Of a stretch of DNA of 64,000 bases, positions 1 to 11,100 are shown piece after piece. A program made the translations under genes and the position numbers. The notes beneath the pieces are model-generated. The model was not told the DNA's origin and did no database searches. It saw only the letters and a list, made by a program, of their open reading frames with translations. The stretch lies in the NCBI GenBank assembly GCA_948144175.1, contig CANXME010002050.1:310001-374000 (forward strand). Direction: 5' to 3'. Origin of the DNA: Closterium sp. NIES-65 (lineage: Eukaryota > Streptophyta > Zygnematophyceae > Desmidiales > Closteriaceae). Position 1 is the stretch's first letter; each line of letters begins with the position of its first letter.

Positions 1-19
1 GAGCTACCTGCAGCAGTGA

Positions 20-1280
20 AGGAGGTCTTGGAGCAGTACAAGGATATAATGCCCGACGACCTACCTGCAGGCGTACCCCCTGCACGCACCCACGAACACG
101 AGATCGTGGAGGAACCAGGTGCGAAACCCGTCTCACGTGCACCATACCGACTGAGTCCGACCGAACTGACAGACATGAAGAAGCAGATCGAGTATCTACT
201 GGACAGACAGCTGATCCGACCCTCCACCTCTCCCTACGGCGCACCAGTTCTCTTCACACCAAAACCAGACGGCAGTTTACGGATGTGCATCGACTACCGC
301 GCACTGAACAAACAGACGGTAAAAAACAAATACCCCATACCGCGCATCGACGACTTACTGGACCAACTGCGTGGTGCAACAGTCTTCTCGAAGCTGGACC
401 TACGGTCGGGTTATTGGCAGATCAAGATGGCAGACAACTCGGTCCACAAGAGGGCGTTCCGTACTTGATACGGCTCCTACGAATACTTGGTGATGCCGTT
501 CGGACTCTGTAACGCACCAGCAACGTTTCAGGCGGAGATGAATCACATCTTACGGCCCCTGCTGGACGAGTGCGTGGTGGTGTACTTGGACGATATTCTC
601 ATCTACTCCAAGAACACGAAGGAGCACGTGGAGCATCTGCGGAAGGTGTTCAAGATCCTGCGGAAGAACAAGTTCTACGTGAAGCTGTCCAAGAGCGACT
701 TCGCCCTGAAGAAGGTGCAGTTTCTTGGGCACATGGTGAGTGCCAAGGGCGTACACGTGGACCCGCGGAAGATCGAAGCCGTCAAAGAGTGGAAAGTTCC
801 GGAAAACGTGAAAGAATTGCAGCAGTTCCTAGGCTTCGCCAACTACTACAACAGGTTCGTGCCACAGTACGCTAAGATTGCAGCGCCACTGACCGACCTA
901 CTGAAAAAGGATACACCCTTCAAATGGGATACTCCTCATCAGCAAGCCATGGAGCAGCTACAGACCGCACTGACCACAGCCCCGGTACTCATCCTACCAG
1001 ACCCTGAGAAGGACTACGTGGTTGAAGCTGACGCTAGTGACCAGGCAGTCGGAGCAGTACTGATGCAGGATCACGGGAACGGGTTACAGCCTATCGCCTA
1101 CCTCAGTAAAAAACTGCACGGAGCAGATTTGAACTACCCCATTCACGACGAGGAAGCCTTAGCCATAGTCGTAGCCTTCAAAGCGTGGAGGTGCTATCTA
1201 GAAGGAGCCAAGACTACAGTCTATACTGACCACTGCAGCCTCAAATACCTGAAGTCACAGCCAACACTCTCACGATGACA
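20..1280 (+). pseudogene. pol: Gypsy-1 reverse transcriptase and RNase H part of pol
   Basis: Copies element RNA into DNA. The RT core shows the gypsy-type pattern: a PYRLSP-like entry segment, [36 protein letters not shown] and the catalytic YLDD motif near position 590. The RNase H part follows with EADASDQAVGAVL and YTDHCSLKYL, the latter near 1225-1255. Family membership is clear from these motifs. Fossil copy, not an intact gene. Confidence 0.9.
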
Positions 1281-1289
1281 GGTGCGATG

Positions 1290-2853
1290 GATGGACTTCT
1301 TGGAGACCCACTTCCACTACGACATCATCTACGAACCCGGGCTACACAACAAAGCAGACGCGTTGAGCCGCCCAGGACATGTAGCAGGCATCCAACTCGA
1401 CGGGATGAACCCTCTGCTCAAGAGTCTATTCCAACATGGGTACTCCGTGGACGGCGAGATAGCAACGGCAGAGAAACAGAAGCTGTTACAGTGGGAGAAA
1501 GACTTAGCTCTAAGGAAGGGTTCAGGAAAGATTTGGGTACCGAATCACGCCCCGCTACGGCAGATCCTATTGGAGGAGTTTCACGACGTACCTTACGCGG
1601 GACATTTCGGGAGCAACAAGACGTTAGCAGGGATAGCGAAGTATTACTACTGGCCCGGGATAGCAGCAGACGTGCAGCAGTTTGTCACCTCTTGCGACAC
1701 GTGCCAGCGGATGAAGAGTAGCAAGCAGAAAAAAGCAGGGTTACTTCAGCCTCTACCCGTACCGGAGCAGCCATGGCAAGTCGTTAGCCTCGACTTCATC
1801 ACGGGACTTCCTTCGACCTCACGAGGGCATGATGCTATACTCGTGGTGATCGACAAGTTCTCTAAAATGGGTCACTTCATCCCGACCAACGCCACCGCTA
1901 CAGCTGAAGCAACTGCTTGCCTCTTCTTCGACCGCATCATCACCATCCACGGCATCCCCGCTACACTCATCTCAGACAGAGACCCCAAATTCACGAGTAA
2001 GTTCTGGAAGGAGCTCATGGGATTATTGGGGACTAAACTGGCGATGTCCTCAGCATACCACCCACAGACTGACGGACAGACAGAGCGACTCAATCAAGTG
2101 GTTGAACAGTTACTGCGCACAGCTTGCAAAGACGACGTCAGCCACTGGGACACACAGTTACCGACCCTAGAGTTCGCTTACAACAACGCGTCTCATGCGG
2201 CCACAGGGAAAACTCCTTTTTTCCTGTGTTACGGACGGGAACCACTTACACCACAGCAGCCAACCACACCGGCACACGTCCAGGCCGCACATGACTTCGT
2301 CACCACCATGCAGCAGCTATGGGAGAAGACTCAGCGACGTCTCACCACGATGCAAACGTCCCAGAAGCAGTATGCCGATCGCCAGCGACGAGATCACTCA
2401 GTAGCAGTCGGAGATCAGGTGCTTCTTGACACGCGCAACTTGAACTTGTCTCACCTTCCATCCAAACTCCGGCCTCGCTTCTGTGGTCCTTTTCTCGTTG
2501 AGACACAGGTGACACCAGTTACATTCCGCTTGCGCTTACCAAATACATGGAAGCTTCACAACGCTTTCCATGTCCAGCTACTGAAGCCCTGGAAGGACCC
2601 CAACCAACAGTTCCAGGGACGGCAGCTTCCGCCACCTCCTCCTGTTCTCATCCAGGATGAACCTGAATATGAAGTGGAGCGCGTTCTTTCTCATCGACGC
2701 CGCGGCGGCAAGACCCTCGAGTTCCTGATACGCTGGAAGGGTTATGACCCCACTGAGGACAGTTGGGTTGTAGAAGCTGATATGGGCAACGCACGCCGTG
2801 CTCTCAAGGATTATCTTGTCAAGCAGGGTGTATCTCACGCCACCCAGCTTTGA
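1290..2853 (+). pseudogene. pol: Gypsy-1 integrase and chromodomain part of pol
   Basis: Integrase joins element cDNA to host DNA. An HHCC zinc module is seen (H and H in HDVPYAGH, then CDTCQRMK near 1695-1720). The catalytic D-D-E core follows: D in LDFITGLP, D in ISDRDPKF and E in QTERLNQ. The C-terminal 50 residues form a chromodomain (YEVERVLSHRR, FLIRWKGY, EDSWV; about 2665-2820). Chromodomains of this type are known to direct integration toward marked chromatin. The stop is followed 10 bases later by the LTR, with a G-rich polypurine tract between. Confidence 0.9.
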
Positions 2854-2863
2854 GGGGGGGACG

Positions 2864-3237
2864 TGTGAGAGTACGTCGGCTTATGCTTGTTATTCATGCT
2901 TGCTATTATTTCCTTACGCTATTCCTAGCTTAGGATTACTGCATGCAGGAATTGCTTGATTTCCTAGGTTCGTTGCTATACTATAGTTATTATAGTTATA
3001 GGCACCGAACCAGGTTACGTGCACCGAACTCAAGCTATTCGGTCGCCACCGAATTGCTTTCTACCGAGTTCGGGAAGGTTCTGTTCGGGACGCTTCGCGA
3101 CCCTCAGAACATTCGCGTAACACCTGGGTTACCTGCCTTGTGTCGAGCCTATATATAGCCTCATGTTGTACCCAGGTGATCATTCAATTCGATTCAATTC
3201 ACATTCTCTTTTCTGAGCTCGATCCTAGATCCTCACA
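2864..3237 (+). repeat. Gypsy-1 3' LTR
   Basis: It begins TGTGAG and ends CTCACA, a perfect 6-bp terminal inversion, and is 374 bp long. It is preceded by the purine run GAGGGGGGGACG. It resembles, with substantial divergence, the reverse-oriented LTR at 16394-16763. The end at 3237 is immediately followed by opposite-strand gypsy pol sequence. Confidence 0.85.
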
Positions 3238-3239
3238 GG

Positions 3240-5305
3240 AGGCTAACGACCTGCCATGGCTGCTCCGGTACGGGTAAAGGCTGAAGTAACCCTGCATTTT
3301 TTTGCTTGCTGCTCTTCATCCGCTGGCATGTGTCGCAAGAGGTGACGAACTGGTGCACGTCTGCTGCCATCCCGGGCCAGTAGTAATAATTCGCTATTCC
3401 CGCTAACGTCTTGTTGCTCCCCAAATGTCCCGCGTAAGGTACATCGTGAAACTCCTTGAATAGAATCTGCCGTAGCGGGGCGTAATTCGGTACCCAAATC
3501 TTTCTTGAACCCTTCCTTACTGCCAAGTCTTTCTCCCACTGTAACAGCTTCTTAGTCCGTGCTGTAGCAATCTGTGCGTCCACGGAGTATCCATGTTGGA
3601 ATAGACCCTTGAGCAGAGGGTTCATCCCATCGAGCTGGATGCCTTCAACATGACCGGGGCGGCTCAATGCGTCTGCCTTGTTGTGTAGCCCGGGCTTCTA
3701 GACGATGTCGTAGTGGAAGTGAATTTCCAGGAAGTCCACCCACCGCACCTGTCGTTGTGAGAGCGTCGGCAGCGACTTCAGGTATTTGAGACTGAAGTGG
3801 TCAGTATAAACTGTGGTCTTGGCTCCCTCTAGATAACACCTTCACGCCTTGAAGGCTACAACTATAGCTAAGGATTCCTTGTCGTGGATGGGGTAGTTCA
3901 GTTCTGCTCCGTGTAGTTTTTTACTGAGGTAGGCGATAGGCTATAAACCATTCCCGTGATCCTGCATCAGTACTGCTCTGAGTGCCTGGTCACTATCATC
4001 TGCTTCTATTACGTAGTCCTTGTCCGGATCTGGTAGGATGAGCAGTGGCGCTCTGGTCAGTGCTCTCTGTAGCTGATCCATAGCTTGCTGATGAGGAGTA
4101 TCCCATTTAAAGGGTGTATCCTTTTTCAGTAGGTCGGTCAGTGGCGCTGCTATCTTAGCGTACTGTGGCACAAATTTGTTGTAGTAGTTGGCGAAGCCTA
4201 GGAACTACTGCAAATCCTTCACGTTCTCCAAAAAATTCCACTCCTTGACGGCTTCGATCTTCCGCGGGTCCACGTGTACGCCCTCGGCACTCACCATGTG
4301 CCCGAAGAACTGCACCTTCTTCAGTGCGAAGTCGCTCTTCGACAGTTTCACGTAGAACTTATTTTCCCGCAGGATCTCGAACACCTTCCGCGGATGCTCC
4401 ACGTGCTCCTTCATGTTCTTCGAGTAGACGAGGATATCATCCAGGTACACTACTACGCACTCGTCCAACAGGGGCCGCAGGATATGATTCATCTCCGCCT
4501 GAAACGTTGCTGGTGCATTGCAGAGTCCGAACGGCATCACCAAGTATTGGTAGGAGTTGTATCTGGTACGGAATGCCGTCTTGTGGATCGAGTTGTCCGC
4601 CATCTTGATCTACCAGTAACCCAACCGTAGGTCCATCTTTGAAGAGACTGTTGCACCACTCAGTTGGTCCAGTAGGTCGTCTATGCGCGGTATGGGGTAT
4701 TTGTTTTTGAGTGTCTGTTTGTTCAGTGTGCGGTAGTCGATGCGCATCCGTAGACTGCCGTCTGGTTTTGGAGTGATGAGAACTGGTGCATCGTAGGGAG
4801 AGGTGGATGGGCGGATCAGTTGTCTGTCCAGTAGATACCCTATCTGTCTCTTCATGTCTGTCAGTTCGGTCAGACTCAGTCGGTATGGTGCACGTGAGAC
4901 GGGTTTCGCACCTGGTTCCTCCACGATCTCGTGCTCGTGGGTGCGTGCTGGAGGTGCGCCTGCGGGTAGGTCGTCGGGCATTATATCATTGTACTACTCC
5001 AAAACCTCCTTCACTGCTACAGGTAGCTCCGTACTCAGCTTCTCCTCCTCTGCTGCTGCCATAACCATTGCTAAGTAACCCGTGTTACTCTCGTTTACCG
5101 TCTGTTCGAACCGTGCCAGTGTCGTTTCAGGAACGTTCCCTGTATCTGTCCAGCTTCGCAGTTCCACTCGTTTCCCGTTGTTGTAGATGCATGCCTTCCT
5201 GTTGACCCAGTCGATCTCGGGGCTGAACCGCTTAAGGAAATCTCGCCCCAAGATGAAATCTAGACCTTGGATATTCGTGATCGGCAACATCGGCTTACAC
5301 CTCAA
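3240..5305 (-). pseudogene. pol: Gypsy-2 protease end, RT, RNase H and integrase part
   Basis: Read on the minus strand, the stretch near 5300-5200 carries ILGRDFLKRF, the second conserved block of gypsy aspartic proteases. RT follows (RAPYRLS, MPFGLCNAPATFQ, YLDDILVYS near 4440), then RNase H and the integrase zinc module (HDVPYAGH, CDTCQRMK). It ends at the equivalent of PEQPWQVVSL, just before the catalytic integrase core. It is closely similar to Gypsy-1 pol. Fossil copy. Confidence 0.88.
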
Positions 5306-5324
5306 CGCCTCTATGTGCAGCTGC

Positions 5325-5441
5325 TGTCAAATTATAATCTTGTGTAGGCTATAGTGGGGTAGCTCATATGGGGTACACATTTCTAGGGTTGCATATTTGT
5401 ATCACTTCCATTCCATAGTCATTCATCCTCGTTTCTTCTCA
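5325..5441 (+). repeat. Copia-1 5' LTR
   Basis: Begins TGTCAAATTATAATC and ends TTCTTCTCA. At 117 bp it is unusually short for a copia LTR. It is followed directly by the primer-binding site, which resembles the complement of the plant initiator tRNA-Met 3' end. Confidence 0.93.
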
Positions 5442-5499
5442 TGGTATCGAGCAGGTTCCCTCGTGGGAACTGTTCCTAGGGCCCACCAAAATCGAACTT

Positions 5500-6500
5500 T
5501 TTTCCTGCCCGGAGCGCGCCTCGCTAAGGCCTCCTTCGGCCCCGTCGCGTCGCCCCTAGCGACCTTCCTCGCCGCCCTTAGCGGCCCGTCGCCACCCTAC
5601 GCGGCCCGGCGCTGCCCTTTAGCCGCCCGTCCCGGCCCGTCGACGCCCGTGCGCCGCCCTTCCCGGCCCCACGCCGCCCGTGCGCCGCGCGTCCCGGCCC
5701 CACGCCGCTGCCCCGGCCCGTCGACGCCCGTACGCCGCCCGTCCCGGCCCCACGCCGCCCGTGCGCCGCCCGTCCCAGCCCCACGCCGCCCGTGCGCCGC
5801 CCATCCCGGCCCCGCGCCGCTGCCCCGGCCCGTCGACGCCCGTGCGCCGCCCGTCCCGGCCCCACGCCACCCGTGCGCCGCTCGTCCCGGCCCCGCGCCG
5901 CTGCCCCGGCCCGTCGACGCCCGTGCGCCGCCCGTCCCGGCCCCACGCCGCCCGTGCGCCGCCCATCCCGGCCCCACACCGCTGTCCCGGCCCGTCGCCG
6001 CCCGTGCGCCGCTCGTCCCGGCCCCGCGCAGCTGCCCCGGCCCGCCGCCGCCCGTGCGCCGCCCGTCCCGGCCCCGCGCCGCTATCCAGGCCCGTCGCCG
6101 CCCGTGCGGTGCCCGCCCCGGCCCCACGCCGCCTGTCCCGGCTCTTCGCCGCCCATGCACCGCCTGTCCCGGCCCGTCGCCGCCCTTTGCGGCGTCACGT
6201 GCCGCCCCTCCCCGCGGCTCTGCCGCCTTACCTGCGGCCCGCCGCCCTACCAGCGGCCCCGACACCCTACCTGCGGCCCCGCCACCTCGCTCTCGGCCCC
6301 GTCACCTGCTGCATCGTCGCGCCCCCCTACAGCAGTGCAGCCGGGCCGCCCAGCCGCCGAGCCGCCCACCAACCGAGCCGCCCTGCAGCCGGACTCCTAG
6401 CAGCCGAGCCGCCGAGCAGCCCAGCAGCCGAGCCGCCAAGCGTCCGAGCCGCCCTTCTTCCGAGCCGCCCGACCTGCCCAGTCTGGTGAGCACAGCCCCT
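5500..6500 (+). repeat. Copia-1 GC-rich leader minisatellite
   Basis: About 1 kb of tandem, imperfect units built from CCGTCCCGGCCCCACGCCG and GCCCGTGCGCCG, ending in a CGAGCCGCC-type array. It lies between the primer site and the gag start at 6555. The frame is open throughout and would encode a Pro-Ala-Arg-rich peptide, but sister copies keep only the position and base composition, not the sequence. I therefore treat it as leader rather than protein. Confidence 0.75.
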
Positions 6501-6554
6501 TTGTCACTGCACTGCCCCCCACCCTACTGTTTGCACTGCTGGTCGTCTAGGGTC

Positions 6555-8100
6555 ATGGCTACTCCTAGTGTCCTCACCTATGACGCTGAGGGTAGGGCCA
6601 TTGACTTTGAGGTCTGGGTAGATGACCTGCAGCTGTTCTTACAGTGCGATAGGGCAGACGGCCTCTCTCTCTTTGACCTCACCTCTGGCGCTGCCCCTGC
6701 CCCTGCTGCTGATGGTGACACCACTGTTCGCTCCCAGTGGGCCACGCGCGACGCTGCTGCACGCCTTGCTGTGCGTCGCCACCTCCCTACCTCTGAGCGT
6801 GCGCACTTTAGTCAGTACAAGAGTGCTCAGACCTTGTACGACGCTGTAGTTGCACGCTACTCCTCCCCTGCCACTGCTGCACTGAGCTATCTCATGCTAC
6901 CGTACCTCTTCCCTGACCTTGCTGCCTTCCCACAGTCGCTGACCTCATTACGCACCTCCGCACTAGTGACGCTCGCTACCGCGCTGCGCTACCTGCTGAC
7001 TTCTACGCCAAGAACCCCCCCCCCCCCCATGTACATCACCCTCTACTACATAGTCACTCGTCTCCCTGACTCCCTTCGCGTAGTCAGGGACCACTTACTC
7101 TCAGTCTGTCCCACCACTCTCACTGTAGACCTCCTCGAGAAGTCCCTCCTAGCGGCCGAGAAGGGCATAGTCGCTGTAGGGGCCTCTCGTGGTGACCCGC
7201 GCACCCCCATCTTTGAGGGGTGTTCCCCCTCCCCCCTTCTGCCCTCTGTTGCCTCTACTGCTGCGGCCGACCTCCTTGGTCTTGAGTCGGTCGGTGCGGC
7301 GTCTGCCCCTAGCGGGAGACGCCGCCCTGGCAAGGGCAAAGGGGGCAAGGGCACTGGAGGAGCGAGCGGGGGCGGTGGAGGTGGAGGTGGCGGCAGTGGG
7401 GGGAGTGGGGGTGGCGGTGGGGGTGGAGGTGGGGGTGGAGGGGTCGGTGGCGGCAGTGGAGGCGGAGGTGGCGGCGGTGGCGGCGGTGGGAGCGGCGGTG
7501 GCGGAGGTGGCGGCGGTGGAGGCGGTGGCGGAGGCGGCAGCAGTAGCGGAGGCGGCGGAGGCGGCGGAGGCGGCGGGGGTGGCGGTGGAGCTGGTCGCGG
7601 GTCTTCGCAGAGGAGTGGCTCCGGTGGTGCCACGCGCCAGCAGCAGCAGCGCGGTCGTGAGGGCTTGTCCCCTCAGCAGCTCCGTGAGTGGTACACGCAG
7701 CGTCAGCGTGGTGGGGGCTTTGGTCCCTGCACCTACGTCCTTCGCACCGGCGACCGCGCAGGTGAGCAGTGTGGGGGTGCCCACACCGCCCAGCGCTGCT
7801 TTGGCCGCCTGACGGACGCTTGGCGTCAGCAGTTCCCGGAGGCCAGTGAGATCCCCCGCTGGGGAGAGCTGTCTAGGGCAGGCGTAGCTATCTTTGATCT
7901 TGACTTTGATGCTATCCTTGCTGCAATGTATGCTGTGACTATTAGTGATGAGGGTGACTGTTACCGGTGTTTCCCGCCCGACCCGGGCATTGGTACTGCT
8001 GCTCTAGGTGCCGGTGAGGCTGCTGCTCTATGTGCCAGTGCGTCTGCGCCCTCAGGTACTGGTGAGTCTGCGCTCTCAGGTACTACGTCGGCTTCGGCCT
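6555..8100 (+). pseudogene. gag: Copia-1 gag with Gly-rich tract and unusual zinc motif
   Basis: Structural protein of the particle. The start is chosen at MATPSVLTYDAEGRAIDFEVW, conserved in Copia-2 at 18361. The first 230 residues resemble the UBN2-type gag fold (IDFEVWVDDLQLFL, LYDAVVARYSSP, YIVTRLPDSLRVV). A nearly pure glycine tract follows (7354-7590), then SPQQLREWY, then a cysteine-histidine motif C-x13-C-x3-H-x4-C at 7728-7799 ending CFGRLTDAW, in place of the usual CCHC knuckle. The fold assignment is inference; the motif is read directly. Confidence 0.8.
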
Positions 8101-8109
8101 CCCTCACCT

Positions 8110-11100
8110 TCACCCTTGACTCTGGGGCTTCTCTCTCCTTCTTTCGGGACCGCACCACACTCACGCCGCTTAGTCGGCCGGTTGCGGTGTCTCTGGCTGA
8201 CCCCTCTGGGGGTCCTGTCCTGTCTCGCTTCTCTACAGTCCTCCCGTGTCTGGCGGCTCCCTCTGGCACCCTGTCTGGTCTCTACCTCCCCTCGTTCTCT
8301 ACGAACCTGGTGAGTGGTGCTGACCTACAAGATGCGGGTGTCCACCAGTTCACTCCTGCGCGCCAGCGGGTGACGCACTGCACCGAGGCTAGCACAGGCT
8401 GACACCTGGCTACGTTTACCCGTCAGCCGGGGTCGAGCCTGTATACACTGACCATTGCGTCTCCTCCCATTGCTGAGTCTGGTAGGGTAGCTGCGTCGGG
8501 TCAGGTGTTTGCTGCAGCGTCCAGGTCTGGTCCTCAGTCTGCCCCCTGTTCGTGTCGTCTCTTGTCTCACGAGACTCTCCTCTGGCACCACCGCCTTGGT
8601 CACCCCTCTCTGCTTCGGCTCAGAGGCATGGCCTCCCGTCTTCTTGTGTCTGGTCTGCCCCGGTCCCTCCCTCCCCTTCCTCAGGGCCCTGGCCCTTCCT
8701 GTGTCCCCTGTGTCGAGGGGCGCCAGCGTGCTGCCCCTCACTCCTCCCAGTTTCCTCCGACAGAGGCCCCGTTGCAGACGCTTCACATGGACGTGTGGGG
8801 CCCAGCCCGCGTCCGTGGACAGGGTCACGAGCGCTACTTCCTGCTCGTTGTTGACGACTGCTCGTTGACCACAGTCTTCCCCTTGCGCAGCAAGGGTGAT
8901 GTCACTGAGGTGCTGATCGACTGGATCCGCGCAGCTCGTCTCCAGCTCAGGCAGAGCTTTGGCTCGGACTTTCCTGTTCTGCGTCTGCACTCGGACAGAG
9001 GCGGAGAGTTCTCCTCTGGCCTTCTGCGAGCCTACTGTCGTGCACGAGGCATCCTTCAGACCTTCACGCTTCCGAACTCACCGCAGCAAAATGGGATTGC
9101 TGAGTGCCGCATTGGCATGGTCATGGACGTCGCTCGTACGTCTATGATGCATGCGGCCGCCCCCCACTTTCTGTGGCCGTTTGCGGTCAGGTACGCGGCG
9201 CATCAGATCAACCTTCACCCCAGGGTCTCCAGGCCGGAGACCTCCCCAGCCCTACTGTGGACGGGGAAGGTTGGCGATGCGTCGGCGTTCCGGGTCTGGG
9301 GATCTCGGGCGTTTGTCCGCGACTTGTCTGCGGACAAACTGTCCCCTCGCGCTGCTCCTTGCGTCTTCCTGGGGTTCCCCCCTGACGCGCCTGGGTGGCA
9401 GTTCTACCACCCCACCTCTTGCTGTGTTTTGTCCTCCCAGGACGTCACGTTCGACGAGTCGGTCCCCTACTACCGCCTCTTCCCCTACCGCACTCCGTCC
9501 CTCCCCCTGCCCCCACTATTCCTTGTACCAGGTCCCCCCCCGGTAGACCCCCTCCCCCCTCAGGGTCCTGCCCCTTCAGGTGTGTTGCAGGTAGACGCAG
9601 TCGAGCCTGTCGAGGTCAGTGGTGACTCTGGTGCTGCTGGGGGTGCTGAGCCTAGGGGTGCTGAGACTGGGGGTACTGAGCCTGGGGGTGCTGAGCCTGG
9701 GGGTGCTAGGCCTGGGAGTGCTACGCCTGGAGGTGCTTTGCCTGGGGGTGCTGGGCCTGGGGGTGCTGGGCCTGGGGGTGCGGAGCCTAGGGGTGCTGAG
9801 CTTGGGGGTGCTGAGCCTGGGGGTGCTACGCCTGGGGGTGCTGAGCCTGGGGGTGCTGGGCCTGGGAGTGCTACGCCTGGAGGTGCTTTGCCTGGGGGTG
9901 CTGGGCCTGGGGGTGCTGAGCCTGGAGGTGCTCCGCCTGGAGGTTCTCCGGGTGCTTCGTCTCGCCGGGAGCCACTCTCTCCACAGGAGCTGCGCGAGTG
10001 GTTTGCCCGGCGCTGGAGCCGTGCTGCTGGTGCTGGAGGTTCTTCGGCTACTGAGGGTGCTGCTGTCGCCGGTCCCGGAGGTGCTCGTACTGGGAGTACT
10101 GGAGCTGCTGGGCCTGCAGGTTCGACTCGAGCTGGTGCTGCTGAGGGTGTTGGCGCTGAGACTACCACTGGCGGTCCTGCTGGGGATGCTCCTGGTGCTG
10201 CTGGAGGTTCTGGAGCTGCTGGAGGTGCTGCTGGGGCGGGTGCTCTTGCTGGGGGTACTGGTGCTGTCCTTGCTGTTTCTGGCGTCACCACGCGGCCTCG
10301 ACCGTACTTCGTTCCACTCCTGCAGCAGGTTCTTGGTCTTCCACCTTCTACTGGTCCTCCTCCTCCCTTAGAGGGTCCACAGCCTGTCCCGTCACAGTCA
10401 CAGCTCCAGCCTGCCTCCCCTTTGCCTGCTCCTTCTCCCTACGCTGGTCCTACTGGAGGTCTTACTGAGCGTCGTGAGCCTGCGTCTCGTCCTGCGTCAC
10501 CTGTTCGTACTGCTCGCGCTAGTGGTCGCGGTTCGCGTCAGCGTCCTCCTCCTGTCCCTGGCACGCACCGGATGTCTCTGCGTCTGTATACTGCTCCTCT
10601 GCGTGCCCCTTTGCCTTCTCCTGTGTCCTCTCTTCCTGCTCTTGCCGACCCGGAGTTGGACTCTCTTTGTGCTGCCAGTCCTACTGTCACGCGTCTCCTT
10701 GCTACTGTCGTCACTGACCCTTCTTTCGAGTCTACTGCTGCGTCTGCCCTCGTTACTGAGCTCGTCAACTTTGCTGCTCGCTGTCGCCTAGACTACGCTG
10801 CTAGTCTTGTCGCTGAGTCTGCGTCTGTCTGTCCTCCGTCCTTCGGGGGTGAGTGTGCCCTTGGCACGGACGTCCTTGAGGACAGGCAGGAGGAGTTCCA
10901 GTGTCTGGCAGCTGCTTCACCTCATCTCGTGTCCGTACTGCTTACCCCTGAGGGAGATCCGGATGCACTTGACATCCCGACTCCGTGCTCTTACGCGGAG
11001 GCGATAGAGGGTCCCTACTACTCTCAGTGGCAGGCAGCTATGGATGCAGCGATGGCTTCCTGGAAGTCCACAGACACCTACGTTGACGCTGTCCCCCCTC

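Larger units (their letters stand above)
1..3237 (+). mobile_element. Gypsy-1: Ty3/gypsy chromovirus, 3' part
   Basis: This is the 3' part of an LTR retrotransposon whose gag, protease and 5' LTR lie left of the window. Visible parts in order are reverse transcriptase, RNase H, integrase, a C-terminal chromodomain and the 3' LTR. The order RT-RH-IN and the chromodomain place it in Ty3/gypsy, chromovirus branch. It directly abuts the pol of an opposite-strand gypsy copy (Gypsy-2) at 3238, which suggests it inserted there; its own target duplication cannot be checked because the other end is missing. It is broken, with about two breaks in the visible part. Confidence 0.93.

Noticed and set aside
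5397-6554. Upstream extension of Copia-1 gag into a Pro/Ala/Arg-rich protein starting in the LTR
   Set aside because: The reading is open only because the GC-rich array lacks stops; sister copies keep no matching peptide, and gag starts are aligned at MATPSVL.
7046-7784. Minus-strand polyproline and Ala/Thr-rich open frames
   Set aside because: They are the antisense of the glycine tract and have no independent motif.
9560-10371. Collagen-like or leucine-rich proteins in other frames of the linker array
   Set aside because: They arise from a 15-bp repeat that is open in several frames; only the pol frame carries flanking domains.
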